The notes: generated from the letters alone by a model not told the origin. Positions 19,111-31,437 are shown, counted from the stretch's first letter. The stretch: 64,000 nucleotides of DNA from Gordonia polyisoprenivorans NBRC 16320 = JCM 10675 (GCF_000241325.1 NZ_BAEI01000085.1:1-64000); one strand, 5' to 3'. Translations and numbers: made by a program.

Positions 19111-19803
19111 ATGGTTCGTGCTCCTTATCCGGCCCGTATCGCCGCAGGTCTCGTCGTCACGGCCGTCGAAGAGACGCGCAAGTTGCCGACTCTGCTGTTC
19201 ACCCTGCCGGTGACCGCGGTCAGCGAGACGCTGCAGTTGGCGATGCGCGCCCAACAGGGCATCGCCGAGTTGGCCATCAAGGGCGACACCGCACTGGAAA
19301 TGATCTTCGACCGCCCCAGCGAAGAACCCGCGTGGGCGCGGTTCGACGAGGATGACGCCGAGGTCGCCGATACCGTCGTGCCGATCGAGTCCGGGCGGGC
19401 GAGCCTCACCGACACCACCGATGACGAGCACGACACCGCTGCGGACGACGACACCGGGCCCGCGCCGTCCGAGTCCACACCCGCCGAGTCGCCGGCCCCG
19501 CGCGCCAACGCCGGGCGATTCGCGCTGTACTCATCGGCCCCCGAGGAGGTCATCACCTCCTCGACCACCGGCCCCGGCAGTGACACCCCGGCGCCCACCG
19601 GTCCGGTGCCCGAGGTCGTCGAATACACCGAATACGACAACCTCACCCTGGCCCAGCTGCGTGCCAAGCTGAGGTCGGTCGGCGTCGACGAACTCTCCGA
19701 GTTGCTCGCCTACGAGAAGGCCAACCGCAACCGCGCTCCGTTCATCACCATGATCGACAACCGGATCACCGCGGCCGAGAACAAGCGCACGCCATCGAAG
19801 TGA
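19111..19803 (+). CDS. Rv1109c-like protein (possible lipid droplet-associated protein)
   Basis: 230 residues from ATG 19111. Residues 1-70 are amphipathic and hydrophobic without a clear signal peptide ([20 protein letters not shown]). Then comes a disordered Asp/Pro/Thr-rich region. The C-terminus ([20 protein letters not shown] ... [19 protein letters not shown]) is a conserved helical module recalling SAP/Rho-N-like hairpins. Its homologs beside xseA are, as I recall, annotated as lipid droplet-associated in mycolata; I cannot verify this. GTGA overlap couples it to xseA. The hydrophobic amphipathic N-terminus fits surface binding to lipid. Confidence 0.75.
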   Translation: MVRAPYPARIAAGLVVTAVEETRKLPTLLFTLPVTAVSETLQLAMRAQQGIAELAIKGDTALEMIFDRPSEEPAWARFDEDDAEVADTVVPIESGRASLTDTTDDEHDTAADDDTGPAPSESTPAESPAPRANAGRFALYSSAPEEVITSSTTGPGSDTPAPTGPVPEVVEYTEYDNLTLAQLRAKLRSVGVDELSELLAYEKANRNRAPFITMIDNRITAAENKRTPSK

Positions 19804-21092
19804 GCGGTGGCGGTTCGGCGAATTCGGCCGACAACCCGTGGCCGGTGCGCACCGTCAACACGAAGATCGCCGACTGGATTCACCGGCTCGGCCAGATCTG
19901 GGTGGAGGGCCAGGTCACCCAGATCAGCCGCCGCCCCGGTACGCGCACATCGTTTCTGACGCTGCGCGATCCGGCCGCCGACATCTCCATCTCGGTGACC
20001 TGCAGCCCCGATCTGCTGGCCCGCACCGAGGTCCCGATCACCGATGGGGCTCATGTGGTGATGCTCGGTCGTCCCAGCTACTACACCGGCCGCGGCACGA
20101 TCTCGTTGCGCGTCAGCGACATTCGCCCCATCGGCGTGGGTCAGCTGCTGTTGCGCATCGAGCGGCTACGGCAGCTGCTGGCCGCCGAGGGACTCTTCGA
20201 CGCGCGTCTGAAACGTCCGATCCCGTTCCTACCGCGCACCATCGGCCTGATCTCCGGCCGCGCCAGTGCCGCGCAACGCGACGTGGTGTCGGTGGCCTCG
20301 GCGCGGTGGTCGGCGGTGCGCTTCGATGTGCGCGATGCACCGGTGCAGGGCCCGACGGCGGTACCGCGGATCATCGGCCACCTTCGCGAGCTCGACGCGC
20401 ACGCCGACATCGACGTCATCATCATCGCCCGCGGCGGCGGCAGCGTCGAGGACCTGTTGCCATTCTCCGACGAGGCGCTTTTGCGGGCGGTCGCCGCGTG
20501 TTCGACGCCCGTGATCAGCGCGATCGGCCACGAACCCGACAATCCGCTCCTGGACTTCGTCGCCGACATCCGTGCCGCCACCCCCACCGACGCGGCCAAA
20601 CGCGTGGTCCCCGACGTGGAGGCCGAACTCGCCGGGATCGCCGCCCTGCGCCGCCGCAGCGCGCACGCCCTGCGCAACTGGGTGCACCGCGAGGACCGGG
20701 TGATCGCCGGCCTTCGTGCCCGCCCGGTGCTCGCCGATCCGTTCACCGTGCTCGACCGACACAACGAACGCGTCGACCGACTGCGAGCCGATCTGCGTCG
20801 TACCCTCATCGGCCGACTCGACACCGAGGACCGCCGCACCGAACATCTCGGGGCCCGGCTGGCGACGCTGGGGCCTGCTCAGACGCTGGCCCGCGGCTAC
20901 GCGGTCGTGCAGCGCGTCGACACCGACCCGCCGCACGTGCTCGACTCCGTGGACGGTCTGCCGACGTCGGCGCGGCTACGAATCCGGTTGGGCGACGGAT
21001 CGATTCACGCCGACGTCACCTCGATCGAATCGGCCGCGCACTCCCCTCACCACCACGACGAGACCGACGACCATGCGCAGGAGGAACAGTGA
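19800..21092 (+). CDS. xseA: Exodeoxyribonuclease VII large subunit
   Basis: Catalytic subunit of the single-strand-specific exonuclease involved in repair. 430 residues. It has an N-terminal OB fold ([24 protein letters not shown]) and a catalytic domain with [28 protein letters not shown] and [18 protein letters not shown] long helical arm and the C-terminal segment [10 protein letters not shown] follow. GTG 19800 overlaps the upstream stop; its own stop overlaps the xseB start, the usual xseA-xseB coupling. Confidence 0.97.
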   Translation: MSGGGSANSADNPWPVRTVNTKIADWIHRLGQIWVEGQVTQISRRPGTRTSFLTLRDPAADISISVTCSPDLLARTEVPITDGAHVVMLGRPSYYTGRGTISLRVSDIRPIGVGQLLLRIERLRQLLAAEGLFDARLKRPIPFLPRTIGLISGRASAAQRDVVSVASARWSAVRFDVRDAPVQGPTAVPRIIGHLRELDAHADIDVIIIARGGGSVEDLLPFSDEALLRAVAACSTPVISAIGHEPDNPLLDFVADIRAATPTDAAKRVVPDVEAELAGIAALRRRSAHALRNWVHREDRVIAGLRARPVLADPFTVLDRHNERVDRLRADLRRTLIGRLDTEDRRTEHLGARLATLGPAQTLARGYAVVQRVDTDPPHVLDSVDGLPTSARLRIRLGDGSIHADVTSIESAAHSPHHHDETDDHAQEEQ

Positions 21093-21400
21093 GTCCCCAA
21101 CGGGCAGCCAAGAATTCGGCTTCACAGAAGGCCGACACCTCCGACGACGGACGCACCCCGGTCGACGAACTCGGATACGAACAAGCCCGCGACGAACTCG
21201 CCGAGGTGGTCGCGACCCTCGAGCGAGGGGGCCTCGACCTCGACGCGTCGCTCGCGCTGTGGGAACGCGGGGAGGCACTCGCCGATCGCTGCGAGGCTCA
21301 CCTCGCCGGCGCACGCGAACGCATCGAGGCGGTGCTCAACGACGGTGAGGAACTCGATCACGAGGACGACACGGAGGATGACGACGAGTTCGACGACTGA
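21089..21400 (+). CDS. xseB: Exodeoxyribonuclease VII small subunit
   Basis: 103 residues from GTG 21089 (GTGA overlap with xseA), preceded by GCAGGAGG. The XseB core is [20 protein letters not shown] with [19 protein letters not shown]; family length is ~80, and the extra residues are a charged N-terminus and an acidic C-terminal tail ([12 protein letters not shown]). It binds the helical arm of XseA. Confidence 0.95.
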   Translation: MSPQRAAKNSASQKADTSDDGRTPVDELGYEQARDELAEVVATLERGGLDLDASLALWERGEALADRCEAHLAGARERIEAVLNDGEELDHEDDTEDDDEFDD

Positions 21401-21430
21401 GCTTCGAGTCAGAAGAAGACGAGGAGCACA

Positions 21431-21913
21431 GTGGCCGAAGCGACGATGATCTCCGAGTGCACCAGTCCCACCGACGTGGCCGTGCTGCGATGGGCCTGGG
21501 CGCGGGAAACCGCGCCGGAGATACCGGCGTGGTCGGCCGATGCCGAGTTCGTCACTGAGGTTGAGCGCTGGATGACTGCCCCGCACCGGTCGGTGTGGAC
21601 CGCCGTTACGGAGGTCGTGGCAGCGGATCGCACAACGTCGGCCGCGGTGGGCATGGTCTGTCTGACCGAATACACGCGCATGCCCAGTCCCAGGTCTGTT
21701 GCCGCGGGATCGTGGGGATATCTCGGGCATCTCTTCGTAGCTGCCGAACATCGAGGCCGCGGCATCGGCCACGACCTCATCGAAGCGGTACTCAGATTCG
21801 CCGACGCTCGAGGCTACACCAAGGTCGTTCTGTCCCCGACCTCGAAATCCGTTCCGCTATACGCACGTTGCGGATTCAGCACTGACAACGATCTGATGGT
21901 TCGCTACTGCTGA
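21431..21913 (+). CDS. GNAT-family N-acetyltransferase
   Basis: 160 residues from GTG 21431. Motif A is present: HLFVAAEHRGRGIGHDLIEAVL, with the acetyl-CoA loop RGRGIG. The C-terminal PLYARCGFSTDND is the usual GNAT beta-bulge/helix end. The acceptor substrate cannot be read from sequence. It follows xseB by 30 bp in the same direction and may be on the same transcript, but its composition is less GC-extreme and it does not belong to the conserved backbone, so it is probably an accessory insertion. Confidence 0.88.
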   Translation: MAEATMISECTSPTDVAVLRWAWARETAPEIPAWSADAEFVTEVERWMTAPHRSVWTAVTEVVAADRTTSAAVGMVCLTEYTRMPSPRSVAAGSWGYLGHLFVAAEHRGRGIGHDLIEAVLRFADARGYTKVVLSPTSKSVPLYARCGFSTDNDLMVRYC

Positions 21914-21924
21914 CGCGGTGCGCG

Positions 21925-22497
21925 TCAACCCCTACCCGGCAGCGGCTGCTGCTCGATCACCGATTCGGCCATCGTGGCCATCCCGCTGTCGGAACCGGTG
22001 GACATGACCGCGATTCGGACCGACCCGAGGTCGGTGATCCAGAATTTGTTGCCGTCGTGGGTGCTGTAGGTCACCCAGCGCTGCCCACCGATCTCACGGG
22101 TGCCGGTCCCCGAGGCCACGGTCGAACCATCGGCGAGATGGTCGACGAGTTCGTCCTCGGACGCGTCGGTCTGGGTCAGCTGCACGTAGCTACCGCTGTT
22201 GGTGATCCAGCCGACGTTGCTGACCACGTGTCCGGCCACGTTCTCACGGCTGCCCGAACTCGGTTTCCATCCGGCGGGGTCCGGCGGCTTGCGGATCGGG
22301 AAGGGCAGCGTCTGCGAGTCCGAGAGCAGCGCACCCTGCACGTCGAACGGGCTGCGCCGGTCGTCGGAGGCACTTCCGGTGAGCCCCACCGAGCAGTTCC
22401 CCGAGGCGATCGCGACGAGCGCGCAGATCGCCAACAGCGGAATGATCGACCAGATCATGTCCTTACCGCTGACGAGATAGCGCGGTTTCTGGGCCAT
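21925..22497 (-). CDS. DUF4245 membrane-anchored protein (Rv1100-like)
   Basis: 190 residues from ATG 22497, which aligns with the MAQKPRYLVSGKDM start; an upstream ATG at 22521 is less likely. One N-terminal membrane helix (SIIPLLAICALVAIASG) anchors an extracytoplasmic beta-rich domain with WKPSSGSRENVAGHVVSNVG and VGWITNSGSYVQLTQ. The family is uncharacterised. It is divergent from glpX, as Rv1100 is from glpX in M. tuberculosis. Confidence 0.85.
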   Translation of the reverse strand: MAQKPRYLVSGKDMIWSIIPLLAICALVAIASGNCSVGLTGSASDDRRSPFDVQGALLSDSQTLPFPIRKPPDPAGWKPSSGSRENVAGHVVSNVGWITNSGSYVQLTQTDASEDELVDHLADGSTVASGTGTREIGGQRWVTYSTHDGNKFWITDLGSVRIAVMSTGSDSGMATMAESVIEQQPLPGRG

Positions 22498-22665
22498 GGG
22501 GCTCAGTATTCCAGCCGACACACGCCGTTCGGCAAATCGCCCATCCGCCGTTTACCGGCCGCACGCAACCGCACGGATCGATCACACCGGGCGGTGACCA
22601 GCGCATCGAGGTGACATGCGAGGATGGAGGGCAGTCGCACCGCCGCACGCCGAGGAGTCCAAGAC

Positions 22666-23661
22666 ATGACCGAAGCCACCCCCCAGGCCCCTGACCGCAA
22701 CCTCGCGATGGAGTTGGTGCGAGTCACCGAGGCCGCCGCGTTGGCAGCCGGACGCTGGGTGGGTCGTGGCGACAAGAAGGGCGGCGATGGTGCCGCCGTC
22801 GACGCGATGCGTGAGCTGCTCTCGACGGTGTCGATGCGCGGCGTCGTGGTGATCGGTGAGGGCGAGAAGGATGAAGCCCCGATGCTGTTCAACGGCGAAG
22901 AGGTCGGCGACGGCAGCGGACCCGACTGCGACGTCGCGGTCGACCCCATCGACGGGACCACCCTGATGGCCGAGGGCCGCCCCAACTCGATCGCGGTGAT
23001 CGCGGTGTCCGAGCGCGGCACCATGTACGACCCGTCGGCGGTGTTCTACATGGACAAGATCGCCGTGGGGCCGGAGGCCAAGGGCGCCATCAACATCGAC
23101 GAATCGGTGGAGTGGAACATCAACTCGGTCGCCAAGGCCAAGGGCATCGACGTCGCCGACCTGACCGTCGTCGTGCTCGACCGGCCGCGCCACGCCGATC
23201 TGATCGGCGAGATCCGACAGGCCGGCGCCAAGATCCGCCTCATCTCCGACGGCGACGTCGCGGGGTCGATCGCCGCTGCGGGCGACTACAGCACCGTCGA
23301 CATGCTGATGGGTGTCGGTGGTACCCCCGAGGGCATCATCACCGCTGTCGCGATGAAGTGCATGGGCGGCGAGATCCAGGGCAAGCTCTGGCCGCGCAAC
23401 GAGGAAGAGCGCAAGAAGGCACTCGACGCCGGCCACGATCTCGACCGTGTGCTCGGCACCAACGATCTGGTCAGCGGTGAGAACTCGTTCTTCTGCGCGA
23501 CCGGCGTCACCAACGGCGACATGCTGCGCGGCGTCACCTACCGACCCGGCGGCGCCACCACGCGTTCGCTGGTCATGCGCTCCAAGTCGGGCACCATTCG
23601 CCGGATCGAGGCCGTCCACAAGACCGCCAAGCTCCGCGAGTACGCACGCCTGAGCATCTGA
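22666..23661 (+). CDS. glpX: Fructose-1,6-bisphosphatase, class II
   Basis: Gluconeogenic hydrolysis of fructose-1,6-bisphosphate. 331 residues from ATG 22666, with GAGGAG at 22652. Metal and substrate motifs: [26 protein letters not shown] and [16 protein letters not shown]. Full length and well conserved. In M. tuberculosis glpX is the sole essential FBPase of gluconeogenesis; nothing here contradicts that role. Fumarase genes lie 1.6 and 4.5 kb downstream. Confidence 0.97.
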   Translation: MTEATPQAPDRNLAMELVRVTEAAALAAGRWVGRGDKKGGDGAAVDAMRELLSTVSMRGVVVIGEGEKDEAPMLFNGEEVGDGSGPDCDVAVDPIDGTTLMAEGRPNSIAVIAVSERGTMYDPSAVFYMDKIAVGPEAKGAINIDESVEWNINSVAKAKGIDVADLTVVVLDRPRHADLIGEIRQAGAKIRLISDGDVAGSIAAAGDYSTVDMLMGVGGTPEGIITAVAMKCMGGEIQGKLWPRNEEERKKALDAGHDLDRVLGTNDLVSGENSFFCATGVTNGDMLRGVTYRPGGATTRSLVMRSKSGTIRRIEAVHKTAKLREYARLSI

Positions 23662-23691
23662 GTCCTCGCGAGGAGCACCCGGACGACACAC

Positions 23692-23877
23692 GTGGTTCTG
23701 TACGCAACCGAGCCGGCGGCCGCCGACGGTGAGCCGGCCCTGCCGGCCTGGACGGCGGTGAGCACGGAGGAGTGCGATTCAGCCATCGAGGCACGCTGGC
23801 GAACCGAGGGACACCGCATAGCCGAGCTTCTCGCTGCTGAGATCGGCGACTACGCCGACATCGAACACTGCGTCTGA
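23692..23877 (+). CDS. Small hypothetical protein downstream of glpX
   Basis: 61 residues from GTG 23692, acidic and without a recognised domain (contains WTAVSTEECDSAIEARW). The only start available after the glpX stop is this GTG, and the GCGAGGAG upstream is 16 bases away, rather far. It ends two bases before a strong hairpin, which fits the last cistron of a glpX transcript. Moderately likely to be real. Confidence 0.4.
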   Translation: MVLYATEPAAADGEPALPAWTAVSTEECDSAIEARWRTEGHRIAELLAAEIGDYADIEHCV

Positions 23878-23879
23878 AA

Positions 23880-23909
23880 GCGCACCGGCCCCAGTTCGGG
23901 CCGGTGCGC
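23880..23909. terminator. Strong hairpin terminator between glpX/small ORF and SnoaL gene
   Basis: A perfect 12-bp GC-rich stem (23880-23891 with 23898-23909) closes a 6-nt loop CAGTTC. It lies between converging genes, so it can serve both strands. No T tract, as is common in actinobacteria. Confidence 0.75.
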
Positions 23910-23924
23910 CACTACCCCTGAGGC

Positions 23925-24293
23925 TCAACCGTTTCCGAGTGGCCGCGGATCGAAGGTGACCCGGATGCGGGTGATCAGTCCGTCCTCGACATGGCTCCAG
24001 TTGGCGGTCGGCAACGTGGCGCCGTCCTTGGTCACCAGGTCGAACCAGGTGATGACGTCGTCGCCGTCGGCCACTCGGGCGTGCAGGACGAGGTCATCCA
24101 TGATCGATTCGGCCATGCCCCGCAGTCCGGCGAGGCAGGCGTCGGCGCCGTCGGCGACACCCATGACGCCGACGAAGCTCACGTCGGGGGCGAGCACCGA
24201 CCGCAACCGGTCGAAATCTCTTGTGCGCCAAGCATCGAAGTAGGTCTCGGCGACGGTACGGGTGGTCTCGGTGGTGGAGATCATCTCTGTCAT
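23925..24293 (-). CDS. SnoaL/NTF2-like fold protein
   Basis: 122 residues from ATG 24293 (start ambiguous: ATGs also at 24329 and 24284). The cone-shaped NTF2-like fold is indicated by ETYFDAWRTRDFDRLRSVLAPDVSF at the N-terminus, WFDLVTKDGATLPTANW in the middle and ITRIRVTFDPRP at the end. Such proteins are small isomerases, hydrolases or binding proteins; no substrate can be named. It is divergent from a LysR regulator, the standard regulator-target layout. Confidence 0.85.
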   Translation of the reverse strand: MTEMISTTETTRTVAETYFDAWRTRDFDRLRSVLAPDVSFVGVMGVADGADACLAGLRGMAESIMDDLVLHARVADGDDVITWFDLVTKDGATLPTANWSHVEDGLITRIRVTFDPRPLGNG

Positions 24294-24340
24294 GACTCCA
24301 TGGTGGAGTCCGAGAGTCCATCCGTCCAACAGATCTTTCG

Positions 24341-24353
24341 GATAGCATCTATC
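24341..24353. promoter_or_regulatory. Candidate LysR operator
   Basis: GATAG-CAT-CTATC is a perfect 5-bp inverted repeat 10 bp before the lysR ATG and about 50 bp before the SnoaL start. It is AT-rich for this genome and contains a T-N11-A arrangement, as expected of LysR-type boxes. Confidence 0.45.
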
Positions 24354-24363
24354 ATTTTCAGCA

Positions 24364-25227
24364 ATGGAACTGCATCAGTTGCGATACGTGACCGCGGTCG
24401 TCGACGCCGGCACGTTCACCGCCGGCGCGCAGACCGTGCGTGTCAGCCAGTCCGGGGTGTCCACCCAGATCGCGAAGCTCGAACGCGAACTGGGCGTGAC
24501 ACTCTTCGATCGCACATCGCGGCGGGTGTCGCTCACCGCGGAGGGCCGCACACTGCTGCCGGTGATTCGCCAGGCCCTGACCGGCATCGACGCCGTCACC
24601 GACACGGCCAACGCGATCCGCGGTGTGATGACCGGATCGCTGCGTGTCGGAGCCGTCACCGGACTGACGTGGGATCCGCTCGTCGACGCCCTGGCGGTGA
24701 TGCACGACAGTCACCCGGGGATCGACGTCCGACTGATCGAGGGTCTCTCCGACGACCTGATGCGCGCGGTGCGCGACGGCGGGCTCGACGTCGCCGTTGC
24801 CGGATGGGCGGGCGACGCACCGGCCGACCTGCTCACCCGCGTCATCGTCGAGGATGCGTTGTGCGCGGTCCTCGCCCCCGATCATCCGTGGGCGTCGTCG
24901 ACGACCCTGGACACCGCGCAACTGTTGACCGCCGATCTGATCTCCCTACCGGTCGGTACCGGGGCACGCACCGCACTCGATGCCGCAGCTGCTCGTATCG
25001 GGATGACCGCAACCCCACGCTGGGAGGTGACGACGCCCGCCCAGGTGAGCCTGCTGGCCCGACGCGGCATCGGCGTCGGTGCACTCAGCGAGAACACCGC
25101 GGCCGGCTTCGACGGCATCGTCGCGGTGCCCCTGGCCGACGCCGCAGCCCGCTCGAGTCTCGGGGTCGTCTCGCGTCGCGATCCGTCGGCGGCTGCGCAG
25201 GCGTTCCGCTCCCTGCTCCGGCTCTGA
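24364..25227 (+). CDS. LysR-family transcriptional regulator
   Basis: 287 residues. The N-terminal winged HTH is standard: MELHQLRYVTAVVDAGTFT then VSQSGVSTQIAKLERELGV and FDRTSRRVSLTAEG. The C-terminal half is the effector-binding LysR substrate domain (TGSLRVGAVTGL ... LDVAVAGWAGDAP). It probably controls the divergent SnoaL gene and itself through the dyad at 24341. Fumarase starts 22 bp after its stop, but a functional link is not evident. Confidence 0.92.
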   Translation: MELHQLRYVTAVVDAGTFTAGAQTVRVSQSGVSTQIAKLERELGVTLFDRTSRRVSLTAEGRTLLPVIRQALTGIDAVTDTANAIRGVMTGSLRVGAVTGLTWDPLVDALAVMHDSHPGIDVRLIEGLSDDLMRAVRDGGLDVAVAGWAGDAPADLLTRVIVEDALCAVLAPDHPWASSTTLDTAQLLTADLISLPVGTGARTALDAAAARIGMTATPRWEVTTPAQVSLLARRGIGVGALSENTAAGFDGIVAVPLADAAARSSLGVVSRRDPSAAAQAFRSLLRL

Positions 25228-25249
25228 GGTGCCGCGCTAGGATTTCCGC

Positions 25250-26950
<1,701 letters not shown>

Positions 26951-26959
26951 GCGGGCTCA

Positions 26960-27000
26960 CGCCGTAGATCGATGCCACCATGTGACACCGATCTACGGCG
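26960..27000. repeat. Hairpin element A (pairs with element B at 28027)
   Basis: 18-bp arms (26960-26977 and 26983-27000; two mismatches) enclose the 5-nt loop CCATG. It lies 9 bp after the class I fumarase stop and contains the TAG stop of the converging AbiEi-like gene, so it can also act as a shared terminator. Its right arm TGACACCGATCTACGGC matches the right arm of element B at 15 of 17 positions. Confidence 0.75.
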
Positions 27001-27943
27001 ATGACGGACATGCCGGGCATCCGGCGACGGTTCCCCGCCATCCACGGTCGCGCAGCGCGCGGGCGATCTTCGTCGCTGTGGCACACGGACGTTCGTACAC
27101 CTGTCCCCATCCCAGACGAAGCGTCAGCCGATCGCCGTGAACCGCGGCGTCGAGGTCACGTTCGAGGTCGCGGTCGCGTGCCACCGGACCGTCGTGACCG
27201 AGTCGGCCGTCGAGTTCGACGACGAGACCGAAGTCGACGTACTCCACATCGCGCAGGCCCCGACGTCCCACGGTGGTCGGCGCCTGCCGGATCGGCGCAG
27301 GAAGACCATGGGCCCGTTCGACTTTCGTCAGGTATCCGTGCTCGAGAACCGAACACGTGCCGTCCCGTACATCACGGAGAACGCCCTCGACGAACCGTCG
27401 GTGCGCGATCCGTGGCCGGCGGCGCAGCGCCGCGAGCAGGCGGTCTGCGGTGGTTCGGCGAGCCTGCACCGCATCTGCCAGGCAGGCGACGACGCGCGCC
27501 GACGACGACGCATCGACGACATCGAGCACGGCCTCCTCGATACGCAGGCGCGGGGGACGCGCATGCCAGAGCACCCTGTCGTCCAGCCGAGACCCGTAGT
27601 GGACGACCACACCCTGGCGTCTGGTCACCCGGCGTTGTCGGTCTACGACGATGTGCACCGGCTGGGTCGGCGCCACGTCGCCGTCGAGTATCGCCGATGA
27701 GTGACTCAGGGCCGCCGGAAACGCGTCGAGTACCGCACTCCACTGGCGCTGTCGTGCAGTCAGTGGCCCGGTGTGATCGACATAGACGCCGGGGAACACC
27801 GTCGCCCATTCCCGGCGCCGCACCATGCGGCGGACGAAGGCTGCGGAGAATCCACAGTCGATCACCTGCCCGCGGGTGATGACACCGTCCTGCGACGCGA
27901 GCAGGTCGTCGAGACGAGCCGTGTCGGGCGCAGCAACAGTCAT
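26993..27943 (-). CDS. AbiEi-type wHTH / DUF559 endonuclease-like protein
   Basis: 316 residues from ATG 27943 (a longer reading to 28282 runs into fumC). The N-terminus is the AbiEi antitoxin-type winged helix (LDDLLASQDGVITRGQVIDC, then VYVDHTGPLTARQRQ). The C-terminus is a DUF559/Vsr-like PD-(D/E)xK nuclease fold: HGLPAPIRQ, then VDFGLVVELDGRLGHDGP with the Asp and ExD catalytic positions, and RDLERDLDAAVHGDRL. No AbiEii toxin or restriction partner is adjacent. It sits alone between two fumarase genes with a hairpin element at each side. Proteins of this architecture are multi-copy in mycolata; their job is unknown, and a selfish or defence role is inference. Confidence 0.85.
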   Translation of the reverse strand: MTVAAPDTARLDDLLASQDGVITRGQVIDCGFSAAFVRRMVRRREWATVFPGVYVDHTGPLTARQRQWSAVLDAFPAALSHSSAILDGDVAPTQPVHIVVDRQRRVTRRQGVVVHYGSRLDDRVLWHARPPRLRIEEAVLDVVDASSSARVVACLADAVQARRTTADRLLAALRRRPRIAHRRFVEGVLRDVRDGTCSVLEHGYLTKVERAHGLPAPIRQAPTTVGRRGLRDVEYVDFGLVVELDGRLGHDGPVARDRDLERDLDAAVHGDRLTLRLGWGQVYERPCATATKIARALRDRGWRGTVAGCPACPSSP

Positions 27944-28026
27944 GGCGCACAGTGTGACCGCTCGACGGCGCCGTTGGTCGCCCGCGAGGAGGATCTGTGG
28001 ACAACTCGGTCGAGACCACCACTTGT

Positions 28027-28065
28027 GCCGTACTTTCGTGTCACCCAGTGACACCGAAGTACGGC
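28027..28065. repeat. Hairpin element B upstream of the AbiEi-DUF559 gene
   Basis: 17-bp arms (28027-28043 and 28049-28065; two mismatches) enclose the 5-nt loop CCCAG. The layout is the same as element A: GCCGTA-N-N-TCG-n-TGTCA-type arm, 5-nt loop, TGACACCGA-N-N-TACGGC arm. It lies 84 bp upstream of the AbiEi-like ATG and 100 bp before fumC, so it could be an autoregulatory operator or a mobility end. Confidence 0.75.
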
Positions 28066-28165
28066 ATGGTCTGTCGACGGGCCTGCGCGCCGGGCTGCAC
28101 ACGCGACGAGTAGCGTGAATTGAGGTAGTCCTAACTCGCCGTCGACCATCGGAGGACGCAGCACC

Positions 28166-29566
<1,401 letters not shown>

Positions 29567-29608
29567 TCGGCGACGAATCTCCCTCGGAGCGCACTACGGT
29601 CTTCAGAG

Positions 29609-30343
29609 ATGGGCGACGCAACGACGACCGAGCAGAGCACCGGCGACCTCGCCGACTTCCCGACCCGGTGGCACACCGGTCTGGCGTTGGTCGCCCACCC
29701 AGACGATCCCGAATACGGGATGTCCGCCGCGGTGGCGCGATGGGTCGGCGAGGGCAAGCGCATCGTCTACGCGCTGGCCTCCAGCGGCGAGAAAGGCATC
29801 GCGGGGATGGACCCGGACGAGGCCGGTCCACTGCGTGAGCAGGAGCAACGCGAAGCCGCATCCATCGTCGGGGTCGACGAGGTGGAATTCTGGGGCTTCC
29901 CCGACAGCGACATCGCCAACAGTGAGGCCCTGCGCGCCCGGATCACCGAGACGATCATGGCCGTCGACCCCGACGTGATCATCTCGCTCTTCGGTGGCGA
30001 CCACTGGGCACCCGGCGCGCCCAACCAACGCGACCACATCGAGTTCGCCGCTGCGGTCGTCGACGCCTACGACGCGCTCCTACCGCGCGCACATCAGCGG
30101 TGGCTGTTCGAGAACGGTCCGAACGCCAGCCATGCCGTCGAGGTCGGCGACGAGGTCGAGGTTGCAGTGAGATCCCTTGCCGCGCATCGGAGGTATCTGG
30201 AGGTCCTCGACCCCGACACTCCGGTCGACGAGCAGGCCCGCGCCCAGATCGAGAAGGTCACCGCGCCCAGGGAGGATTTCGGGGGCCGACGTGCGGTCGC
30301 TTTCACACTGGTGCGCGACGGTGACACCGACCCCGACCATTGA
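29609..30343 (+). CDS. PIG-L/LmbE-family deacetylase
   Basis: 244 residues. Zinc-binding motif AHPDDPEYG at residues 29-37 and the second histidine motif NQRDHIEF near 139 define the family, which removes N-acetyl groups from GlcNAc-inositol-type substrates (MshB, Mca) or antibiotic and conjugate intermediates. It is smaller than typical MshB (~300) and lacks close MshB context, so a mycothiol role cannot be assigned. Forty-two bp after fumC, same strand. Confidence 0.88.
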   Translation: MGDATTTEQSTGDLADFPTRWHTGLALVAHPDDPEYGMSAAVARWVGEGKRIVYALASSGEKGIAGMDPDEAGPLREQEQREAASIVGVDEVEFWGFPDSDIANSEALRARITETIMAVDPDVIISLFGGDHWAPGAPNQRDHIEFAAAVVDAYDALLPRAHQRWLFENGPNASHAVEVGDEVEVAVRSLAAHRRYLEVLDPDTPVDEQARAQIEKVTAPREDFGGRRAVAFTLVRDGDTDPDH

Positions 30344-30366
30344 CCACTGACCACTGACCACTGACA
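30341..30366. repeat. Short tandem repeat after the PIG-L gene
   Basis: Three perfect copies of the 7-mer TGACCAC plus a partial fourth begin at the stop codon of the deacetylase. TGA occurs in each copy, so all frames stop. No function evident. Confidence 0.6.
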
Positions 30367-30429
30367 CGGCTACGCCGCCGATCCCACATGGATCGACGGC
30401 GTCGCCTCGTCACCTCACGGATGTGGTTG

Positions 30430-31437
30430 TCAGCCACCGACTCCCAGCATCGACGGCAGGATGCCGACGAGTTGATTGAGCAACTGGGTCAGGGCATTGT
30501 CGTCGAGGAGTCCACTCGTGGTGCCCGACTGCGGGGTTCCCGACTGCGGGGTTCCTGATTGGGGGGTTCCCGACTGGGGCGTTGATTGCGGTGTGGTCGA
30601 CTGCGGTGTCGTCAGCGCCGGCGCATTACCCGTGGGCGCAGCCTGATTGACACCGATGGCGATCTTCGGGCTCTTGGCGGGATCCAGCCAGGTCAAGATG
30701 TTGCGCAGCACATCCTTGTCGATCGCCACACAACCCATCGTCGGCTCGCCGGTACTGGCATGCAGGAAGATCGCCGACGCCTTGCCGGGGATGCGCTGCG
30801 GATTGGACGCGATGTTGACCGCGTAGTCGTACGCGGGTCCGGCGTCGTAGAGGTTCTCACTGTCCCCGCCGGGACTCTGCGCCTGGTGCACGTGCGTGTT
30901 GTAGGTGGGTGACTTCATGTTGGAGTCCCACCAATCCTGCTGTGTCACCTGGAAATACGGCATCTTGGTGCCGGGATTGGCCAGCCGCCCGAAGGCCTGG
31001 TCGAGCGCGAAGGTGCCTTGCGGGGTGCGGTAGACGTTGTCGGCGGGCTCGCCCATTCCCACCTCCCCCAGGAACGCCTGGGTCGGCCCGAACACCGGCT
31101 TCCAGCTACCACTGGCGGAGTCGCGTTCGAACGCCGTGAGCGTCGCCTTCTGGTCACTCGCCTTGGGTGCGGTCACCACGATCAGCTGACTTGTCTGACT
31201 CGACTGCGTCCCACCGCCGGACGAGCCGGTCCCGGAGAGAGTGTCGAGGACTTTGTCGAGTTCGGGGATGCCGGTCTGCGGAATGCTGATGCCGCCGGGC
31301 AGCGTCGCACCGGGAGTGGCCGGCGTGGTCGGGGTCGTCGGCGTGGTCGATGGGGCGGCAGTCGCGATGCCGGCACCACCGGCGAAAGCGGCCAGCACCG
31401 CAATCACCATTAGTCCCAAAAACCTCATTCGCCTCAT
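30430..31437 (-). CDS. L,D-transpeptidase family protein (YkuD), secreted
   Basis: 335 residues from ATG 31437 (AGAAG six bases upstream; GTG codons slightly upstream are alternatives). Signal peptide: MRRMRFLGLMVIAVLAAFAG to about residue 29. A Thr/Pro linker precedes the catalytic domain (TAPKASDQKATLTAFERDSA onward). The catalytic motif is compact, LHASTGEPTMGCVAID, with His and the nucleophile Cys ten residues apart rather than the longer spacing of classical Ldt enzymes. The C-terminus has STTPQ and GTPQSG repeats and a helical end. Family members cross-link peptidoglycan or attach envelope components. Divergent from the lactonase gene; not obviously linked to it. Confidence 0.85.
   Translation of the reverse strand: MRRMRFLGLMVIAVLAAFAGGAGIATAAPSTTPTTPTTPATPGATLPGGISIPQTGIPELDKVLDTLSGTGSSGGGTQSSQTSQLIVVTAPKASDQKATLTAFERDSASGSWKPVFGPTQAFLGEVGMGEPADNVYRTPQGTFALDQAFGRLANPGTKMPYFQVTQQDWWDSNMKSPTYNTHVHQAQSPGGDSENLYDAGPAYDYAVNIASNPQRIPGKASAIFLHASTGEPTMGCVAIDKDVLRNILTWLDPAKSPKIAIGVNQAAPTGNAPALTTPQSTTPQSTPQSGTPQSGTPQSGTPQSGTTSGLLDDNALTQLLNQLVGILPSMLGVGG
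30521..30606 (-). repeat. In-frame 15-bp repeats encoding (S/G)TPQS units
   Basis: Four to six degenerate copies of a 15-bp unit encode GTPQS/TTPQS in the C-terminal linker of the L,D-transpeptidase. Frame is preserved, so copy number can vary without disrupting the protein. Confidence 0.7.
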
